From Nezara viridula (taxonomy: Eukaryota > Arthropoda > Insecta > Hemiptera > Pentatomidae): a DNA stretch of 64,000 nt. Location of the stretch: NCBI GenBank assembly GCA_928085145.1, contig OV725078.1, positions 141,953,612-142,017,611 of the forward strand. The letters run 5' to 3'. Below, piece by piece: positions 58,513 through 64,000 of the stretch. The notes beneath the pieces are model-generated. The model saw only the letters and a list, made by a program, of their open reading frames with translations, was not told where the DNA came from and did no database searches. Both the position numbers and the translations under genes were made by a program. Each line of letters opens with the position of its first letter. Position 1 is the first letter of the stretch.

Positions 58513-60600
58513 CAATTAAATAGACAAAGTTTTTCGATCTCTAGATTGAAAACGCCCCAATTAGAAGAATTTTCTTAAATAAAAATGTCGCATGTTCTGA
58601 TGAGATGAAGCTATTCACGAAGTTTTAATTAATAATTTGATAAAAAGGCGTCTTTACCATGGACTACTTTTGCATGACCTAGAAAACGTACGCACGCATT
58701 CTGAAAATAAAAAGTCATAGTCGTATATTTGGAAAATAGAAATTTAAAAAAAAATAATGAAAAGGTATTAACAAAATTACAGTACCTTTGGTTTAATAAT
58801 TTATTATATCTCTTTGATTACAGAAAATTATTAACATTGGTTATTTTTATTGAGGGTATTGGTACAGATAACAGTTTAATAGAATCTGTATACACATCTA
58901 AACATCTTCAACAAAGTGAACATTTTTTTGAGGTTTATCGTAAACTATAATATTTCCTATACAAATAACATTTTTATCAATACCACATGTTTTAATTAGC
59001 TGAAGCTTCGTACATACAATTTTGAAAGAAATGTCAGGCACAGTGTCTACAAAAAAATGGTTTGTACAAAAGAATCTAATATTTGCAACGAGGGAAGGAA
59101 TTGAATACACTGTGAAGAAAGTAATACCGAATTTGGATACACTGTTTCTAACGTTAGGTTAAACAGGCTATGTACATAGGGTAATCTTATTTTACAACCA
59201 GTGGCGGTTTTATTTCTTGTATTCACCAGAAATCATACCGAACGGATGCTGTAGTCAAGATGTTATTTTGTAACCTACAACATGTAAACAACTAAATTTC
59301 ACGCGTAACTTTCACGCAGCTCATACACACAAAACATATACGCAAGCCCGTACGAAAACTATTACTTTAGTTAATCTGTATATTACATTTGTCGCATCTT
59401 GTCAGATTTTGTTATCTAGACAAAGTAAAAACATTTCTATCATCTTTTGCGGCAAATCTTCTGTTAGACTGTCCTAATCTAGATGTTAACATTTTTCTCA
59501 CTTTTTTTTTTGTTGAGTCTAAAGCGTTTTGGATGGACTATTTTGAAGAAGTCAATTGCTCAATAGGCATGGTTTTATTTCACTGCACTCTACAGCAACA
59601 GTGGTACTATTAAAATAGTTTAGAAAAGAAAATGTAAACTCCTATATTTGTCTGTTCTTCAAAAAATATGTGTTACATTAAACATTTAATAAGACGTGTC
59701 ATGGTCAATTGATTTTTTTTTTTATTCATGGTATTTACAACTGTATTAAAACAAAAATAACATGAAATGACTTGAAATTAAAAAAAAAAAAAAAAATGAT
59801 AACGTTGCTTATCAAACCATGCCATTGAATGAATATGTGAAGTCAGGGATACTACATTGTCAACAATAGTGGAATGCCAAATAGACATTTCAGAAAAATT
59901 GTCTACTAAAAATTAATTGTAAATAATTAATAAATTATAAATGACTATTTTAGATGACAGTAATCAGTTCAAATTAAAGTATATTACAATACTCAATACA
60001 ATTTATATTTAGTGTTAGTTGTTTCAAAAATGAAATGTAGTCAATGCTATTACACTTCAAAATAAATTCAGCTTAAATTACATTAATGTCAGAAATAATT
60101 AATGATCTAATTGAAAAACTTCCTCAGAAACGATATTATTTAAATTTCAAATAGATCACTTACAAAATTCATCAGACTTTTTAATAAATTTTTGTTGTAT
60201 ACGTATATTTTGAGATTTCTTCAAGAAACTACTTGTTGATAGAATTCTTTCTTTTTTTGTATAAAAATATTACTGATTATGACATGCTAATTAAAAACCA
60301 TTAACTACAGATTAACCCAAGGGAGGATCTAATTTAAATAATTATTATTTATTTAAAAATACAATTTGACTTTTAATCGATATTGGTAAAAAAAAGGAAA
60401 AAGAAAAAAAAAAATAACAGGGGCCTAATAAAACAGTAACTTGAGGTTACGAATATTTAAATTAAAATTTGAATATAAATTATTTCTTTATAAGAAAAAT
60501 GCAAATTCCATGAAATTTAATAAGAGTTAGTGAATATTTTGAGCCATTTACAAGTTTCTCCTTATTCTAAATATGCGATTACAAACTACTCATTTTAAAA
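58513..60600. other. AT-rich spacer, no gene seen
   Basis: At 59712-59752 a poly-T followed by tatttacaactgtatt resembles, on minus, the extreme 3' tail of the Jockey family at 3381 and 63826. Short open frames have no support. Confidence 0.4.
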
Positions 60601-60819
60601 ATCTCTCTTAAGTCCCTATGATGATATGTATATGTTAGAAGCGCCTCCTAGCTCAAGTTTCAGTCTGACATATGATATGTATATACTTATTTAACCAATC
60701 ACAAACTTATACCACGACCAACCTTTGGAAGAGGTCTTCCCACCTTCTCTACCTTGCGGAATCGATCCATGAGTCTATTGGGGAGCTAATATCTATGTGC
60801 TCATTTATTTCTTTTTGTT

Positions 60820-60835
60820 AAATATATATATATTT

Positions 60836-60904
<69 letters not shown>

Positions 60905-60905
60905 A
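60820..60905. repeat. (TA)n microsatellite
   Basis: About 60 bp of nearly pure ta repeats (60838-60900) with atatttatac-type edges. Confidence 0.95.
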
Positions 60906-62594
60906 ATACAGTATAGTTTATGAACTCAAATTTAGTGTATCGCGCAATGATGGATGATCCTTTCATAAAGTTCTTAAAGTACCCTTCCATTTCCAGCAAT
61001 AATATCTATTAAGAATTTTTTTTTTCACTCAACTCGGCATTATATATATTTTTTTTATGTGTATATGTATTTTACCTGTTTTATGTATTCAAATGAAATA
61101 TATACCTAGCAGCTTTAAATCGTTAACTAGATTCGTTTCGTATGAGGCTTCTAACCGTTACTAAGTGCTGATCATTTAGGAAAAATCAAAATTGAAAAGC
61201 ACATCTCCATCAGCTGATCGAAACTGATTGCTAATCGATTTGGAATATAGGTGAATACAGCAAAACTAATATCAGTTGTTTTGTAACGGGACATGCACAA
61301 CTGGATGAAATTCGACATTTAACACCTAAATCTTCCATATCATTTTTTGGGCTATATAAAAGGATACACATATAGAACCACATACGTTAATTAGTTGATT
61401 ATTTATAAACACATTTAATCTAAATACTATCAGATAATGTTTATGCTCCATCAATACTATTAAGTCGACATATAAATACAACATTAATACACATATTCTT
61501 GATTATAACAGAGCTGCATGAGCAATTAAAGGAATACATATAAATAAATATATATATATAAATATATATATTTATGTATATATATATTATTTATTTTTTA
61601 TTTAGTGCCATTTTCACGTGAAATCGAAAACAATCTGAATACTGGGTACACGATTTTCTGCTTGCTTAATTTTGTTTTAAAAATATTGATATTTCTAATA
61701 CAAATACTTAATTATCATTTATTTACATTTAAAATATACATTTAAAAAATAGGATGCTTTATTATTTTCTTTTTTCAAAATATATCAGGTGTACAGGGTA
61801 GGTAGACTGAAAAAAAAAATTCGTTTAGTCAATAATACTCTCATTACCGAAATTAAAATACATAAAATAAAAAAAAAGTTTGTTTGAATGGAAGATTAAT
61901 TAAATATTTACGTATATGTTTTATTTATTTACACTAACAGGATTGAAAGATAATAAGTGTAGACTTTTTTTTTTCCCAAAAAGATTCAGAATCCTGTTTT
62001 GTTTTCTTATAAAAACAAGAGGTGATGCTGTAATTTATTATTAAAACAAATAAGGATTGTATTATTATAAATTAATATTTTCGATCAGAATAAGAGTCAC
62101 AGTTAAGCTTATATTTTAGAAAACAATAATATCTACCAATTTACTCAACAAATGACCTATCTTCGAAAATTCTTGTTTACAATTTTTTTTCTGTATTTAT
62201 TTTAGTTCATTCTTTGTGGTCAATGGCACTCAAAGTACGATTAAGGTTTGATAAAATATCAAGAATATTCTTTGAAAAATCTCTATGTATACATATAAAT
62301 ATATGTAAATAGTATTTTTTTTTTAAATGACGTCATATGAAGTCATAAGTCGATCAAGAATAACACTTATAGAAGAATGAAAGGGTGATATGCTTTTACG
62401 GACGAAAGGACTCATGTTAGTTCACGAAGTTTTAAAAGAAATGAGGGGTCGTGTGCTCAGTCCAGTTAAGAATGAGAGAAAGATGTTAAAAATGACCCGG
62501 TTTGGGTATCTAATTCCAACCTGGAAATTAAGGATTATTAATAAGGATGTTTTGGTTATGGAGACACTGTTGAGTCGATACAGAATTCCCATGG
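60906..62594. other. AT-rich region, possible 3' UTR of the right-hand gene
   Basis: TA-rich patches occur near 61540-61590. For the minus-strand exon ending at 62595, a reverse-strand AATAAA lies at 62201-62196. No coding sequence is supported. Confidence 0.35.
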
Positions 62595-62792
62595 TCATGA
62601 CAGATATATGAGCAGTATCAATGTCAGGAAAAGAGTCGTGTGTGGCTGAAGGCCGATGCTTGAACTTGGGGCAGGGTAGATGACGTCTACTTCTGCTGTC
62701 TTGAAGATGGAAAGGTAGATGTGGGAATGAACTATCGGGTCCCTGGAGTTTATCATCTCGCTGATCTGCTGGAGGGGTGCCTCACATTCCTC
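62595..62792 (-). CDS. Probable last coding exon of an unidentified membrane- or GPI-anchored protein
   Basis: On minus, acceptor gttcttttcag opens a 198-nt frame (65 codons plus TGA at 62597-62595). It reads EECEAPLQQISEMINSRDPI, then VHSHIYLSIFKTAEVDVIYP, APSSSIGLQPH and TTLFLTLILLIYLS. It is GC-richer than its surroundings and has balanced, protein-like composition. The hydrophobic C-terminus after a small-residue Ser-rich stretch (PSSS) looks like a GPI-attachment signal; a short membrane anchor is the alternative. I do not recognise the family. Upstream exons should lie right of the window or in the repeats at 62.8-64 kb, where I could not find a compatible one. The gene converges on the giant secreted-protein gene. 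Confidence 0.6.
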   Translation of the reverse strand, partial: EECEAPLQQISEMINSRDPIVHSHIYLSIFKTAEVDVIYPAPSSSIGLQPHTTLFLTLILLIYLS

Positions 62793-63604
62793 CTGAAAAG
62801 AACAGGAATATAGGATAACATAAATCGTTTACATAAGAAACACTAGACGTAAATATATAATAAGAAATTATTAAAACAAAACACACAAATTTTAGTCAAT
62901 GGAAAACACAAGTTACTGTCAATACCAAATAATGTAGTAATATGAATACTTCAATGACGTATCATATTAACAAATTTATTGTTAATTAATGTAAAATCGA
63001 TGCTAGTTCGGAATTTGAAAAAATCCAAATACACAGCCCCGTGTCTTTGACCATGTGATGTGGTTTTCTTACGTATATTAGGGAAAGACAGGGAGCATGG
63101 AGAGGGTCACCCAACCTCACATTGCATGGTCTTCATGGTGCAGCATTAGATCACTCACAAGCTCTATAGCCGATCCCTTAGGAGGCAATCTGGTATTCTT
63201 CCCATCGACTAACTCGAATACAAGGGCAGTGACAAATCGGTCTCGATCCATGGATTTGCAGCCTCATAGGGACTTATATTTCTTTCTCTAGAACAAACCA
63301 TCCATGGACCGATCTCTGCGGTGCTTCTGACATCCTAGAAATCCTCATCATGATTCCCGATTTAAGTACACTGGATAAGGTCATCATGGTACTGAGAAAA
63401 TATTGAAAACTGTTGTGATCATTTTGTAAATTCAATAAAATTAAACAGTAACATGTTACGTTCCGAATCAAAAAATAAATATTTAACACTAATTTACATA
63501 TGTGCCGACAACAAAGACATATGATTTTCGACCTTCTTTAAGAATATATTCAATTGCCAGTGTACAATACAGCCTGATAGGGAAATACTCCAGTATGCAT
63601 TGTC
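62793..63604. other. Intron-like flank with GC-richer patches
   Basis: 63085-63300 is GC-richer and open in several frames (for example MDRDRFVTALVFELVDGKNT on minus). Its possible donor phase does not join the exon at 62792, so I leave it uncalled. Confidence 0.35.
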
Positions 63605-63772
63605 TGCAGTGGACTGATGTGCTTTACCAGAGGGTAGGGAGGGGATTTCAGGCAGCTTGGGTTTTCCTGGCAGGCGGTCAACCATCCAAATACTTATCAT
63701 AAATCACTCTCGACGCTGCTTAACTTTGGTTACCTATTGCAAGCGCCTTAACCCGCTCGTTCATCCCAGCCC
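63605..63772 (-). repeat. 5S-rRNA-derived SINE with tRNA-like lead
   Basis: On minus the sequence from 63770 reads gggatgaacgagcgggttaa, then ggcgcttgc (tRNA-like A-box). It then passes into aaagttaagcagcgtcgaga and taagtatttggatggttgac, then cgcctgccagg, which is the second half of 5S rRNA with its internal promoter. A composite head of this kind marks a SINE rather than a 5S gene. A second 5S-type copy is at 20140-20315. Confidence 0.78.
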
Positions 63773-63825
63773 TCCATAGAAAAGCAATATTAAAAAATAT
63801 ATATATTTTTATATATATTTATTAC

Positions 63826-64000
63826 CCTCCGAGGCGTCTGAAAAGAAGAGGGCCTCGAGATCTCCTTTTGTAAATACATTTTTAGAGTGCTACCAGTGGG
63901 TAGTTTCTCAACAAATGATTTCATGCTATTATATTCTATTGTTCACATTTACTGAATGTATTTTTACTTGTAATACAGTTGTAAATATCATCAATAAATA
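63826..64000 (+). mobile_element. Jockey-type LINE 3' end, second copy
   Basis: Starts ctccgaggcgtctgaaaaga and ends tcatcaataaata at the window edge. It is the same 3' end as 3742-3910, including the agagtgctaccagtgggtag block. Only the last codons (RRLKRRGPRDLL) and the 3' UTR survive. Confidence 0.88.

Noticed and set aside
62390..62611. 73-codon plus ORF MLLRTKGLMLVHEVLKEMRG
   Set aside because: It overlaps the minus-strand last exon and its 3' flank, and shows no motif.
63085..63291. GC-richer block as an upstream exon of the 62595-62792 gene
   Set aside because: The candidate donor (AAT|gtgagg) leaves a phase that puts the next exon out of frame, and the other frames contain stops.
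63670..63730. 5S rRNA gene on minus
   Set aside because: Only the promoter half of 5S is present; the first half is replaced by a tRNA-like block.

Overview
The window is AT-rich eukaryotic DNA, most likely from an insect or another arthropod. The evidence is spliced genes with long introns, many 5'-truncated non-LTR retrotransposons (Jockey-type and RTE/R1-like), mariner and Tc1 transposase remnants, hAT-type MITEs with 8-bp target duplications, tRNA- and 5S-derived SINE pieces, and one gene whose protein closely matches animal AHCYL/IRBIT. I cannot name the species from sequence alone.

Layout. 1-2335 is satellite DNA: ~109-bp monomers interleaved with a 21-bp minisatellite, arranged as a ~630-bp higher-order repeat. 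2.7-6.3 kb holds LINE and mariner debris. On the minus strand between 10190 and 4023 lie four coding exons of the N-terminal half of an S-adenosylhomocysteine hydrolase-like protein (AHCYL, the IRBIT family). Its catalytic exons are not in the window and would lie to the left. 12.6-16.3 kb carries LINE copies, one with an open reverse transcriptase. 18.5-21.4 kb carries three hAT-type MITEs, a Tc1 relic and a 5S-derived SINE.

The centrepiece is a plus-strand gene with two recognisable coding exons. A 17-codon signal-peptide exon (22343-22393) ends at a phase-0 donor. It is followed by a ~20.2-kb repeat-filled intron and one giant exon (42570-49010, phase-0 acceptor). The joined product is a predicted secreted protein of about 2163 residues: a Cys-containing N-terminal module, about 1670 residues of Glu/Asp/Pro/Ser/Thr repeats built on a 16-residue (48-bp) unit, and a C-terminal Cys-rich, multiply N-glycosylatable domain of about 350 residues. 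I recognise no family for it. It is the best candidate here for something undescribed.

The ~20-kb intron holds a fold-back mariner-like element, a 660-bp near-perfect palindrome, another MITE, a tandem duplication and two LINE 3' ends. Right of the giant gene, 50-58 kb is mostly SINE, Jockey and LINE remnants, then AT-rich DNA. At 62792-62595 (minus) there is a plausible last coding exon of a third gene whose C-terminus looks like a GPI-attachment or membrane-anchor tail. The window ends in a Jockey 3' end of the same family as the copy at 3.4-3.9 kb.

The three host genes show no operon-like relation. AHCYL is minus, the giant secreted gene plus, and the right-hand gene minus (convergent with the giant gene). 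Most simple ORFs in the window are transposon fragments or other-frame shadows of the 48-bp repeat array.
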